From JAVWMQ01 sp036637375 (lineage in GTDB: Bacteria; Bacillota; Clostridia; Peptostreptococcales; Anaerovoracaceae): a stretch of 21,293 nucleotides of DNA. Shown here in pieces: positions 14,691-21,293 of the stretch. Position numbers and translations under genes: made by a program. Below the pieces are notes generated by a model that worked only from the letters and a program-made list of their open reading frames with translations, ran no database searches and had not been told where the DNA came from. How positions within the stretch are numbered: the stretch's first letter is position 1; each line of letters starts with the position of its first letter. The DNA lies in assembly GCA_036637375.1 (NCBI GenBank), contig JAVWMQ010000031.1, forward strand, positions 1 to 21,293. The letters run 5' to 3'.

Positions 14691-16634
14691 CCATTTTTCA
14701 TATTTTTTTTGCAACGACTCTTTAATTTCAGTCAACTCATAACTTAATACTTCAAGCTTCTTGTGGTCTTTCATTACATCTTCTTCGCACATTTTGCCCT
14801 CAATCTCTGCTATTTTAGTTTCCATTATTTCTATTTGCTCTTCTAGGACATTCTTCTCCCTTTCGAGCCTTCTCTTTTTTGTTTCTTCTTCCTTTTTTAG
14901 ACGTCTTTGTTCACTTGCACTTAACTCTTTTGTGTCAGTTTCTCCCTTTAATTCTGCGGTTTCCCCTTTTAATTCCTCTAGATATTTTTTGCCTGACAGA
15001 ATCTGTGCTTTTTTGTCTGTGTAGTAGTCGTATTTACCTAAGAATATTTCTATACCGTCTTTGTTTAACTCAAGAATCCTTGTCGGAACTTTAGATAAGA
15101 AATATCTGTCATGGGAAACTACAATTACTGTTCCCTGAAAATCAAGTAAAGCATCTTCAAAAATTTCTTTTGAGTCAATATCAAGATGGTTTGTTGGTTC
15201 GTCTAGTATTATTAAGTTTGCCCCAGATAACATTAGCTTTAGCAATGAAAGTCTTGCTTTTTCTCCTCCACTAAGAGCTCTAATTGGTAAAAAAACTGTA
15301 TCGTTTTTAAACAAAAATCGGCCTAGAATTGAACGCATTTCTGTATCACTATAAAGGCTATATGATTCCTGCAATTCTTCAATTACAGTCAAATCCTCGT
15401 TTAGTAATTTTTGTCCTTGGTCATAATAACCAATCTTTACATTATGTCCAATTTTTAGATATCCTGAGTTTGGAGTGATTTCCTGCATTAGTATCCTTAG
15501 TAATGTTGTTTTACCAACTCCATTAGGCCCTAAAATACATATCTTTTCGCCCCTTTTGATGTCCAGGTTAACATGATCAAACAAATCGACTTTGCTACTT
15601 CTATATCCAAAGCTTTTGGACAAGTCCTCAGCAAAAATTACATCCTTACCACTTTGATACTTTTCTTTGAAGTGTATTTTCATCTTGCCTTTTTCGCCTT
15701 CTGGACGTTCTATTCTCTCCATCTTATCCAGCTTTTTTTCCCTACTTAGGGCTCTCTTTGCAAGCTTTTCGGTTCCATGACCTTTAAATCTTCTAATTAT
15801 TTCTTCTTGTTTCTCTATTTCCTTTTGATTTGCTTGATACTTCCTTAAATCATCTTCCCTTTTTTGACGCTTTTTTTGCGCAAATGTTGAGTAATTTCCT
15901 TCGTACTTATCTAACCTATGATTATCTACTTCAAACACTCTTGTAACTGTTTGATCCAAAAAATATCTATCATGGGAAACTATCAATATAGTCCCTTTGT
16001 ATGATTTCAAATATTGTTCAAGCCACTTTAATGTGCCTATATCAAGATGGTTGGTTGGTTCGTCCAAAAATAGCATATTAGGTTTCTTTAATAACAAGCA
16101 TGCCAGTGCTAGTCTTGTTCTCTCCCCACCACTTAAAAGTGAAATTTGCTTGTCATAGTAGTCCTCTGTAAACGCCATACTACTTAGTATTCCTTTTATT
16201 TCACTCTTGTAGCTATATCCACCCTTATTTTTGTAGTCTTCTTGGAGTGTGTCCAGCCTATCTAATAATTTTTGGCTTTTTTCACTATCATTTTGGTGGT
16301 CTATTTGAGCAATTTCAAGAGATAGCTTCTCAATTTCGACTTCCATGTCTTTTAAGAAATCAAATATGCCGCTAACTTCTTCCATTACCTTTTTGTCTGA
16401 ATTAAAGTTGTCTACCTGCTTCAAGTATCCAACTGTTGTGTTTTGGGATATGTAAATATCGCCAGAGTCAGCACTTAGCTCACCTGCCAATATCTTTAAT
16501 AGTGTTGATTTGCCAGCTCCGTTTGGGCCTACAATTCCAACTCTATCTCCTTCATTAATATGAAATGAAATATCGTTTAATATAACATCCACTCCATAGG
16601 ATTTATTTACGTCTTTTGCACTTAATATTATCAT
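14676..16634 (-). CDS. ydiF: ABC-F family ATPase (YdiF/Uup-like)
   Basis: A soluble tandem-ABC protein of 652 residues, of the class that binds the ribosomal E site to relieve stalls. Domain 1 has Walker A GPNGAGKS (36-43), LSGGE (167-171) and DEPTNHLD (191-198). A charged linker at about 250-320 corresponds to the tRNA-interaction motif. Domain 2 has GPNGVGKT (369-376), LSGGE (454-458) and DEPTNHLD (478-485). A coiled-coil tail (about 570-652) rich in Glu and Lys ends the protein. There are no membrane segments, so it is not a transporter. The start overlaps the tsaD stop (ATGA). In Bacillus subtilis ydiF is likewise next to the tsaD gene, which supports the symbol. A drug-resistance role is less likely in this context. 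Confidence 0.88.
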   Translation of the reverse strand: MIILSAKDVNKSYGVDVILNDISFHINEGDRVGIVGPNGAGKSTLLKILAGELSADSGDIYISQNTTVGYLKQVDNFNSDKKVMEEVSGIFDFLKDMEVEIEKLSLEIAQIDHQNDSEKSQKLLDRLDTLQEDYKNKGGYSYKSEIKGILSSMAFTEDYYDKQISLLSGGERTRLALACLLLKKPNMLFLDEPTNHLDIGTLKWLEQYLKSYKGTILIVSHDRYFLDQTVTRVFEVDNHRLDKYEGNYSTFAQKKRQKREDDLRKYQANQKEIEKQEEIIRRFKGHGTEKLAKRALSREKKLDKMERIERPEGEKGKMKIHFKEKYQSGKDVIFAEDLSKSFGYRSSKVDLFDHVNLDIKRGEKICILGPNGVGKTTLLRILMQEITPNSGYLKIGHNVKIGYYDQGQKLLNEDLTVIEELQESYSLYSDTEMRSILGRFLFKNDTVFLPIRALSGGEKARLSLLKLMLSGANLIILDEPTNHLDIDSKEIFEDALLDFQGTVIVVSHDRYFLSKVPTRILELNKDGIEIFLGKYDYYTDKKAQILSGKKYLEELKGETAELKGETDTKELSASEQRRLKKEEETKKRRLEREKNVLEEQIEIMETKIAEIEGKMCEEDVMKDHKKLEVLSYELTEIKESLQKKYEKWLQYE

Positions 16635-17647
16635 AATGGTAAATTTGGTATTGCATCTAAAGTTAGATCGTCCACTCCTCCTGCTAAGTATTTATAATAT
16701 GCTGCACATCCAATCATAGCAGCATTATCCGTACAAAGTATTGGTGACGGATAGTATAGTTCTAGGTTGTTTTTTTGGCATGCTTCTACTAACATATCTC
16801 TAAGTTTACTATTTGCTGCAACTCCTCCTGCCAAAACAACTTTGTCCTTGTTCATTTCTTTTGCTGATGTAATAACTTTATGCACTATTACATCTAGAAC
16901 AGCCTGCTGAAAACTTGCTGCAATATCTGCATTATTAATTTCACGCCCTGCTTGTTTTTCATTATTAATATAATTTAGGACTCCAGTTTTAATCCCGCTA
17001 AAGCTAAAGTCTTTGCTACCTTTTTCCAAAAAAACTCTTTTAAATTCTACTGCGTTTGGATTACCTTCTTTTGCTAGTTTATCAATTAATGGTCCTCCTG
17101 GGTAGCCAAGTCCAAGAACCCTTGCAACCTTGTCATAAGCTTCTCCTGCTGCATCATCTCTAGTCTGTCCTAAAACTTTACAAGATGTATAACTTTCAAC
17201 TTCAACAATGTTAGTATGTCCACCAGAAACTATTAACGCCATAAACGGCGGTTCTAACTCCTTGTGTTCAATGAAGTTTGCACAGATATGTCCCATAATA
17301 TGGTGAACTCCTACAATTGGTTTATTAAGTGCTAGACTAAATGCTTTGGCTGTTGCAAGTCCAATCAAAAGCGCCCCTACAAGCCCTGGCCCATAGGTTA
17401 CTCCTATGAAATCGACTTCTTCTAATGTAACCCCTGCTTCGTCTAAAGCTTCCTTAGTAACCTCATTAATATTATCCAAATGATGCCTTGAAGCAATTTC
17501 TGGTACAACTCCTCCAAAAGCCTTATGTATTTCTATTTGCGATGCTATTACATTAGCAAGAACCTCTCTGCCATCAAGCAGCAACGCCACTGATGTTTCA
17601 TCGCAGCTAGATTCTATGGCTAATGTTAATACCTTTCCATCTTTCAT
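16631..17647 (-). CDS. tsaD: tRNA N6-adenosine threonylcarbamoyltransferase
   Basis: TsaD transfers the threonylcarbamoyl group to A37 of ANN-decoding tRNAs, together with TsaB and TsaE. The 338 residues match the family. The ASKHA-fold N-terminus IESSCDETSVALL, the metal-binding His116 and His120 in GVHHIMGH, SGGHT and Asp307 in LCTDNAAMIG are all present. GGAGGAA inside the end of rimI precedes the ATG by a few bases. With tsaB and tsaE in the same operon, only tsaC/tsaC2 of the bacterial pathway is missing from the window. Confidence 0.97.
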   Translation of the reverse strand: MKDGKVLTLAIESSCDETSVALLLDGREVLANVIASQIEIHKAFGGVVPEIASRHHLDNINEVTKEALDEAGVTLEEVDFIGVTYGPGLVGALLIGLATAKAFSLALNKPIVGVHHIMGHICANFIEHKELEPPFMALIVSGGHTNIVEVESYTSCKVLGQTRDDAAGEAYDKVARVLGLGYPGGPLIDKLAKEGNPNAVEFKRVFLEKGSKDFSFSGIKTGVLNYINNEKQAGREINNADIAASFQQAVLDVIVHKVITSAKEMNKDKVVLAGGVAANSKLRDMLVEACQKNNLELYYPSPILCTDNAAMIGCAAYYKYLAGGVDDLTLDAIPNLPL

Positions 17648-17650
17648 CTT

Positions 17651-18100
17651 TTATTCCTCCGTAAGCCACATTATCAATGCGTCTTCTCCATTGTTTTCGT
17701 AATATTTAGGTCTAACCCCTTCTTCTTTGAAACCAAATTTTTTGTATAAGTTTTGTGCGGCTATATTTGACTTTCTAACCTCTAGGGTGAAGCTTTTGAT
17801 TCCCTCTTGTCTTGAAAAATCAATAAGTGTACCTACAACCTTTGCACCTAAGCCTTTGTTTCTATATTGTGGATCTACTGCAACATTAGTAATATGTCCT
17901 TCATCAAGGATAAACCAAACTCCAGCATAACCTACAACCTTGCCGTCAAATTCGCAAACAATATAAAACGCAATTGAGTTTTCTTCAATTTCTCTTTTAA
18001 AGGACTCTACACTCCATGGATCGTCAAAGCATTTAACGTCTAACTCTCCAAGAATCTCCACATCCTTATATTCTGCCTCTCTAATAACTAAATTACCCAT
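17651..18100 (-). CDS. rimI: Ribosomal protein bS18 N-acetyltransferase RimI
   Basis: A GNAT-fold acetyltransferase of 149 residues. In Escherichia coli RimI acetylates the N-terminus of ribosomal protein S18, and homologues also act on other alanine N-termini. The acetyl-CoA loop is VDPQYRNKGLGAKV (motif A), followed by LEVRKSNIAAQNLYKKFGF (motif B). The ATG lies 8 bases inside tsaB and the stop is three bases before tsaD. Location between tsaB and tsaD is the usual Firmicutes arrangement, which secures the assignment beyond the generic GNAT fold. Confidence 0.93.
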   Translation of the reverse strand: MGNLVIREAEYKDVEILGELDVKCFDDPWSVESFKREIEENSIAFYIVCEFDGKVVGYAGVWFILDEGHITNVAVDPQYRNKGLGAKVVGTLIDFSRQEGIKSFTLEVRKSNIAAQNLYKKFGFKEEGVRPKYYENNGEDALIMWLTEE

Positions 18101-18809
18101 TATTCAATCTTTCCTCAAGTTTTCGTTGTGCTTCAGCCTTCCTCATATATTTTGGCTCTAGCTTGTCATAATCAACTGTCATACCTCTCTCAAGGAAATC
18201 CTTGCCAAGACTCGCTACTGCTTTTGCATCTTGATAAGTATCTCTCATAACCTTTATATTTAATCCTTTTGCTCCTGCAAAATCCAAAATAGCATCTCCA
18301 TATGAATTAGTTCCATCACCAATAAAAACAATTTCTGTTCCCCTTGGATATTCAAAAGACGCCTCAAAAACAGCTTGCAAAAATTCCTCTAACATATAAG
18401 GTGCACCCTTTACGATTTGTGCATATTCTTGGTATGCTCCTGCGTAAACTTGATTTCTCCTAGCATCTAAAATAGGGCAAACTATACCTTCGAAGTCCTC
18501 TAAACTATATCCAAAAGCTTGAAGTGTTGGAACTCCAATTAGTTTAACACCCGTCACCTGTGATAAGGCTCTACCTGTAGACACACCAATTCTGATTCCA
18601 GTAAAAGAACCTGGACCTTCAGATACAGCTATTGCATCAAGGTCACCAAAAGTCAATTGATTTTCCTTTAGAAGTTCATCAATCATAGGAGTTAAAGCCT
18701 TTAGGTGATTTAACCTATCCTTTGATTCCTTATATTTAATTGTGCCATTTTTGTCTATCAGTGCAACAGAACAATATGGACCCGTTGTTTCTATACCTAA
18801 AACGTACAT
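18093..18809 (-). CDS. tsaB: tRNA t6A biosynthesis protein TsaB
   Basis: TsaB is the catalytically inactive TsaD paralogue that forms the dimer platform of the t6A complex. The 238 residues begin VLGIETTGPYCSVALID and contain SEGPGSFTGIRIGVSTGRAL, both typical. Unlike TsaD it lacks the HxxxH metal site, as expected for TsaB. It overlaps tsaE by 13 bases and rimI by 8, and AAAGGAT inside tsaE serves as ribosome binding site. Confidence 0.96.
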   Translation of the reverse strand: MYVLGIETTGPYCSVALIDKNGTIKYKESKDRLNHLKALTPMIDELLKENQLTFGDLDAIAVSEGPGSFTGIRIGVSTGRALSQVTGVKLIGVPTLQAFGYSLEDFEGIVCPILDARRNQVYAGAYQEYAQIVKGAPYMLEEFLQAVFEASFEYPRGTEIVFIGDGTNSYGDAILDFAGAKGLNIKVMRDTYQDAKAVASLGKDFLERGMTVDYDKLEPKYMRKAEAQRKLEERLNNG

Positions 18810-19216
18810 TTATATATCCTTTCCCCTTCGTTTCGACCATACTCTATAAATATTATTTTGGCATCCTCTGGAATAATTTCTTCAATTTGATCTGCCCATT
18901 CAATAATTGACACCCCATCTCCAAAAAAGTACTCCTCGTATCCCATCTCATACATTTCCTCAATATCCATTATTCTGTATACGTCAAAATGATACATTGG
19001 CAATCTCCCACTTTTGTACTCTTGAACAATAGTAAAAGTAGGGCTTGTAATCATCTCATCAATCCCAAGTCCTTGTGCAATGTATTTCGTTAATGTAGTT
19101 TTGCCAGTTCCAAGATTCCCCACTAGGGCTACGACATCACCTGGCACTAAAGTTTCAGCAAGTGTCTCGCCAAACTTCTTTGTGTCCTCTTCATTTCTAA
19201 TAATTAATTCTCTCAT
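18797..19216 (-). CDS. tsaE: tRNA t6A biosynthesis ATPase TsaE
   Basis: TsaE is the P-loop ATPase that regenerates the TsaBD complex. The 139-residue protein has Walker A GNLGTGKTT (33-41), the switch SPTFTIVQEY, YHFDVYRI and the IIEWADQIEEIIP stretch, all family hallmarks. It is first in the leftward cluster. No clear ribosome binding site precedes the ATG at 19216, yet the alignment to the family start (an RNEEDT segment, then PGDVVALVG) argues against a later one. A -10-like sequence lies only ten bases upstream, so the message may have almost no leader. Confidence 0.95.
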   Translation of the reverse strand: MRELIIRNEEDTKKFGETLAETLVPGDVVALVGNLGTGKTTLTKYIAQGLGIDEMITSPTFTIVQEYKSGRLPMYHFDVYRIMDIEEMYEMGYEEYFFGDGVSIIEWADQIEEIIPEDAKIIFIEYGRNEGERIYKCTF

Positions 19217-19225
19217 AACTCAACT

Positions 19226-19234
19226 ATTTTACCA
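19226..19234 (-). promoter_or_regulatory. Candidate extended -10 close to tsaE
   Basis: On the minus strand TGGTAAAAT (19234..19226) is an extended -10 ending 9 bases before the tsaE ATG. The expected start site would leave about three untranslated bases. The -35 region (19254..19249, TGGCAA) is weak. A competing TATAAT pair lies near 19258-19270. Confidence 0.35.
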
Positions 19235-19310
19235 CATTTCAAGGTTTTTTGCCACCGGATTATATTATAGAATTATTTTTAAAAACAGCTTTCATTTATG
19301 TGAAAACAAT

Positions 19311-19339
19311 GTTACAATATTGTTATATTGTGATATATT
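19311..19339 (+). promoter_or_regulatory. Candidate promoter of the secreted protein pair
   Basis: GTTACA (19311-19316, 4/6), a 17-base spacer and TATATT (19334-19339) with a TG extension (19331-19332). The -10 coincides with the first of the three repeats. Other extended -10-like sequences in the repeats compete, so the assignment is uncertain. Confidence 0.4.
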
Positions 19340-19382
19340 TATATGTTATATCGTGATATTTCATTTTGTTATATTGCTATAT
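19321..19382. repeat. Three 16-bp repeats at exact 23-bp period
   Basis: TGTTATATTGTGATAT (19321-19336), TGTTATATCGTGATAT (19344-19359) and TGTTATATTGCTATAT (19367-19382) start exactly 23 bases apart. The first two differ at one position, the third at two or three. Each has a dyad core of ATATn-type halves. The intervening 7 bases are not conserved. They lie upstream of the secreted-protein gene, as an operator array would. Confidence 0.75.
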
Positions 19383-19388
19383 AGCAAT
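19373..19388. repeat. 16-bp perfect palindrome overlapping the third repeat
   Basis: ATTGCTATATAGCAAT is fully symmetric and overlaps the third repeat by ten bases. It lies 24 bases before the AAAGGAG of the downstream gene, in the likely leader. Confidence 0.6.
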
Positions 19389-19425
19389 CAACCTAGCACG
19401 GTTTTTTATCAGAAAGGAGTTTATT

Positions 19426-20304
19426 ATGAAAGCACGCAAAAAAGTTGCTTTCTTACTAACACTGACAATGCTATTATCCGTTTTTACATCAGGTATAGCA
19501 TACGCATCAACAGATGTTACAGTTCAAAGCGAGAAGCAGCCTATTAAAACAACTCAATCAATGAGCCTTAATTCTTCATTACAAAAAAATATAATGATCC
19601 CTATTTCCAGTGGACAAGAGATAGTATCAAAGACTTTTTATTCTGTGTCACCTGCTAATGGTAGCCGTACTAACGACTACTTCAAATATGTTGCAACTGT
19701 CGATGGCACTGTTACAATAACTGGTCCAAGTGGTTATATAACACTTTGTGACAAAAACAAAGATCCTATTTCAGCTAAAAACGGCGACTATATTAACTAT
19801 ACCTCCACTGTGGATAAAGCATTTAAGGTTTTGTTCTATGGTGTAAAAAAAGGGGAAACTTATTGGTTCAGAGTTGAAGACTCAAACCATTCAAAGTACG
19901 ATGAAACTACATCTTCATACAAACATATTTATTACCTTGCTATTGATGAAAAATCATTTAAAGAACGTAGCGGTAGTAAACGCAGTAACTCTACTACCAT
20001 AAAGAAAAATTCTTCAATATTTGGTTCAATTACTGCTGGTCAACGTGACTATGACTATTATAAGTTCAACACTACCAAAACAAGCAACACTATCTACCTT
20101 AGTGCAGTTACAAATAAAGCTTTAAAAATGGAAGTTTACCATAAATATAGAGGCGGTACATACAAGAGAGTTATTACCTCTTATAGACTTTCAGATTCAC
20201 TAAAGCTATCACTTTATGGTTCTGGTGGCAAAGGTACATACTATATCAAGGTTTATGGTGGAGATTCAACCTCTAGCGGTGCATACCAAATTAAATGGAA
20301 ATAG
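19426..20304 (+). CDS. Secreted protein with two PPC-like beta-domains, paralogue 1
   Basis: I do not recognise a named family for the whole 292-residue protein. A clear Sec signal peptide (KARKK, hydrophobic core, AYA cut after residue 27) is followed by a Ser/Thr/Gln-rich linker. Residues about 65-173 (DYFKYVATVDGTVTITGP ... GVKKGETYWFRVED) and 195-292 (DYDYYKFNTT ... KGTYYIKVYGG ... GAYQIKW) each look like a bacterial pre-peptidase C-terminal (PPC) beta-sandwich, by eye. No protease domain, sortase motif, lipobox or membrane anchor is present. Cys108 is the only cysteine after the signal. The frame is open upstream to 19366, but AAAGGAG (19413-19419) and the signal peptide fix ATG 19426. 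The gene follows the repeat array and precedes its paralogue by 33 bases. Confidence 0.8.
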   Translation: MKARKKVAFLLTLTMLLSVFTSGIAYASTDVTVQSEKQPIKTTQSMSLNSSLQKNIMIPISSGQEIVSKTFYSVSPANGSRTNDYFKYVATVDGTVTITGPSGYITLCDKNKDPISAKNGDYINYTSTVDKAFKVLFYGVKKGETYWFRVEDSNHSKYDETTSSYKHIYYLAIDEKSFKERSGSKRSNSTTIKKNSSIFGSITAGQRDYDYYKFNTTKTSNTIYLSAVTNKALKMEVYHKYRGGTYKRVITSYRLSDSLKLSLYGSGGKGTYYIKVYGGDSTSSGAYQIKWK

Positions 20305-20337
20305 TTAATCAATTCATTTTAACGAAAGGAGTTTATT

Positions 20338-21204
20338 ATGAAAATGCGTAAAAAAGCGGCTATAATACTATCTCTAACTTTAGTATTATCTGTTTCTGCA
20401 TCAGGATTTGCAAATGCTTCAAACGATTTGCAACCTCAAAAGGAAAAACCTTTTAGCAAAACAAGCCAAAATAAATTTGATATTTCTCAAAAAAACGAAG
20501 TATTTACTCCAATTTCAAGTGGTGGCGAATTAAAAGTCAAAACATTTTATTCAGTTGCAGCTCAAGGTGAAACCCGTACAAGTGACTATTTCAAATACGT
20601 TGCTAATGTAGATGGTCTAGTATCTCTAACTGGTCCTGTTGGTTTCATAACCCTTTGTGATGAAAATAAAACTCCATATTCTGCTACAGGTGGCGATTTC
20701 GTTGATTTTGTATCTGAGCCTACCGAGTCAGAAGATTTTAGAACTATCTCCTATGGAGTCAAAAAAGGTTCTACTTATTGGTTCCATGTAGAAGATATTG
20801 ATCACAAAAGCGAAACTGGCAAATACGTATATTATCTTGGAATTGTTGAAAAAGCAATAAAAGAAAAAAGTGGTAAAAGTAAAAAGACATCTGTTTCTAT
20901 AAAAAAGAATTCACCAGTTTATGGTGTAATCCCTGCAGATGAACAGGATTTTGACTTCTACAAATTCAATACTACTAAAAAAACAAACTCAATATATTTT
21001 GAGTCTGTTACAAATGAATTTTTACGAGTTGAAATTTATCATAAATACAAGGGTGGTGTATACAAAAGAATGCTTGTTACACAAAGAATGTCTCCTTTTG
21101 TCAAACTAAAAGTTAGTGGAGATAATGGCAAGGGCACATATTACGTAAAAGTCTTTAATAGCAATCAGTCTTCCAGTGGTATATACCAATTATATTGGAA
21201 ATAA
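20338..21204 (+). CDS. Secreted protein with two PPC-like beta-domains, paralogue 2
   Basis: A 288-residue paralogue of the preceding gene, similar along its whole length. The signal peptide MKMRKKAAIILSL... ends at ANA (residue 27). Shared blocks are TFYSV, DYFKYV, GFITLCD/GYITLCD, YGVKKGxTYWF, FYKFNTTK/YYKFNTTK, YHKYKGG and GKGTYYVKV. The lone mature cysteine (Cys107) is kept. The acidic insert at 127-134 and the early linker differ most. The 20 bases spanning ribosome binding site and start (20324-20343) are identical to those of the first gene (19412-19431), which points to tandem duplication including the translation signal. There is no promoter between them, so they are probably co-transcribed. 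Confidence 0.8.
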   Translation: MKMRKKAAIILSLTLVLSVSASGFANASNDLQPQKEKPFSKTSQNKFDISQKNEVFTPISSGGELKVKTFYSVAAQGETRTSDYFKYVANVDGLVSLTGPVGFITLCDENKTPYSATGGDFVDFVSEPTESEDFRTISYGVKKGSTYWFHVEDIDHKSETGKYVYYLGIVEKAIKEKSGKSKKTSVSIKKNSPVYGVIPADEQDFDFYKFNTTKKTNSIYFESVTNEFLRVEIYHKYKGGVYKRMLVTQRMSPFVKLKVSGDNGKGTYYVKVFNSNQSSSGIYQLYWK

Positions 21205-21259
21205 TTCACCATTTTTAACCTTAAAAAGTCCCACACTTATTTGGTTGTATAATTTTTGG

Positions 21260-21293
21260 TGTTGGTGATGAAATTAGCTTTTCATCGTCAGCA
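21260..21293. terminator. Hairpin at window edge, possible terminator
   Basis: A 14-base arm (21260-21273) can pair with 21280-21293 with three wobble pairs and a 6-base loop. The window ends at the arm, so any T-run on the plus strand is not visible. It lies 55 bases after the second secreted-protein gene. Confidence 0.35.

Noticed and set aside
19321..19382. CRISPR array
   Set aside because: Three 16-base repeats with 7-base gaps are far too short for CRISPR repeats and spacers, and there are no cas genes.

Overview
The window is an AT-rich piece of chromosome from a low-GC Gram-positive bacterium, most likely an anaerobic member of the Clostridia. The support is a clostridial 2[4Fe-4S] ferredoxin, the redox repressor Rex, a perfect CIRCE element before groESL, sigma-A type promoters with AGGAGG-like ribosome binding sites, ScpAB condensin partners, and a gene order (tsaE-tsaB-rimI-tsaD-ABC-F-...-rex ... 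groES-groEL) that recalls the ydi-gro region of Bacillus subtilis. I see no rRNA, tRNA, insertion sequence, phage gene or CRISPR array. No gene-free stretch exceeds 300 bases.

Layout, left to right. (1) 1-1572: a divergent promoter region with a 20-bp near-palindrome, then citrate synthase and a bidirectional terminator. (2) 1600-3819: a YbaK/EbsC-type deacylase on the minus strand, and divergently an SNF/NSS-family Na+-coupled transporter with a structured leader that carries a two-codon reading frame. (3) 3846-8071: a leftward operon mtnA - two EamA transporters - scpA - scpB with overlapping junctions. (4) 8094-11622: groES-groEL under CIRCE/HrcA control, with a PutP-type proline symporter starting one base after the groEL stop. 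(5) 11634-13471: a leftward pair joined by an ATGA overlap, a P-loop protein with an Asp23/Gls24-like C-terminus and an OGG-type DNA glycosylase with a basic tail. (6) 13473-13764: a short rightward ferredoxin gene with its own promoter, palindrome and terminator. (7) 13772-19216: a leftward seven-gene cluster, tsaE-tsaB-rimI-tsaD-ABC-F-acpP-rex, covering tRNA t6A modification, ribosome-associated functions, acyl carrier protein and NADH sensing. (8) 19217-21293: a control region with three 16-bp repeats at an exact 23-bp period, then two tandem paralogous secreted proteins that appear to be built of two PPC-like beta-domains each, and a hairpin at the window edge.

Most of the window is conserved housekeeping. 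The least ordinary parts are the repeat array with the secreted paralog pair, the P-loop/Asp23 fusion coupled to ogg, putP inside the groESL unit, and the structured leader before the SNF transporter.
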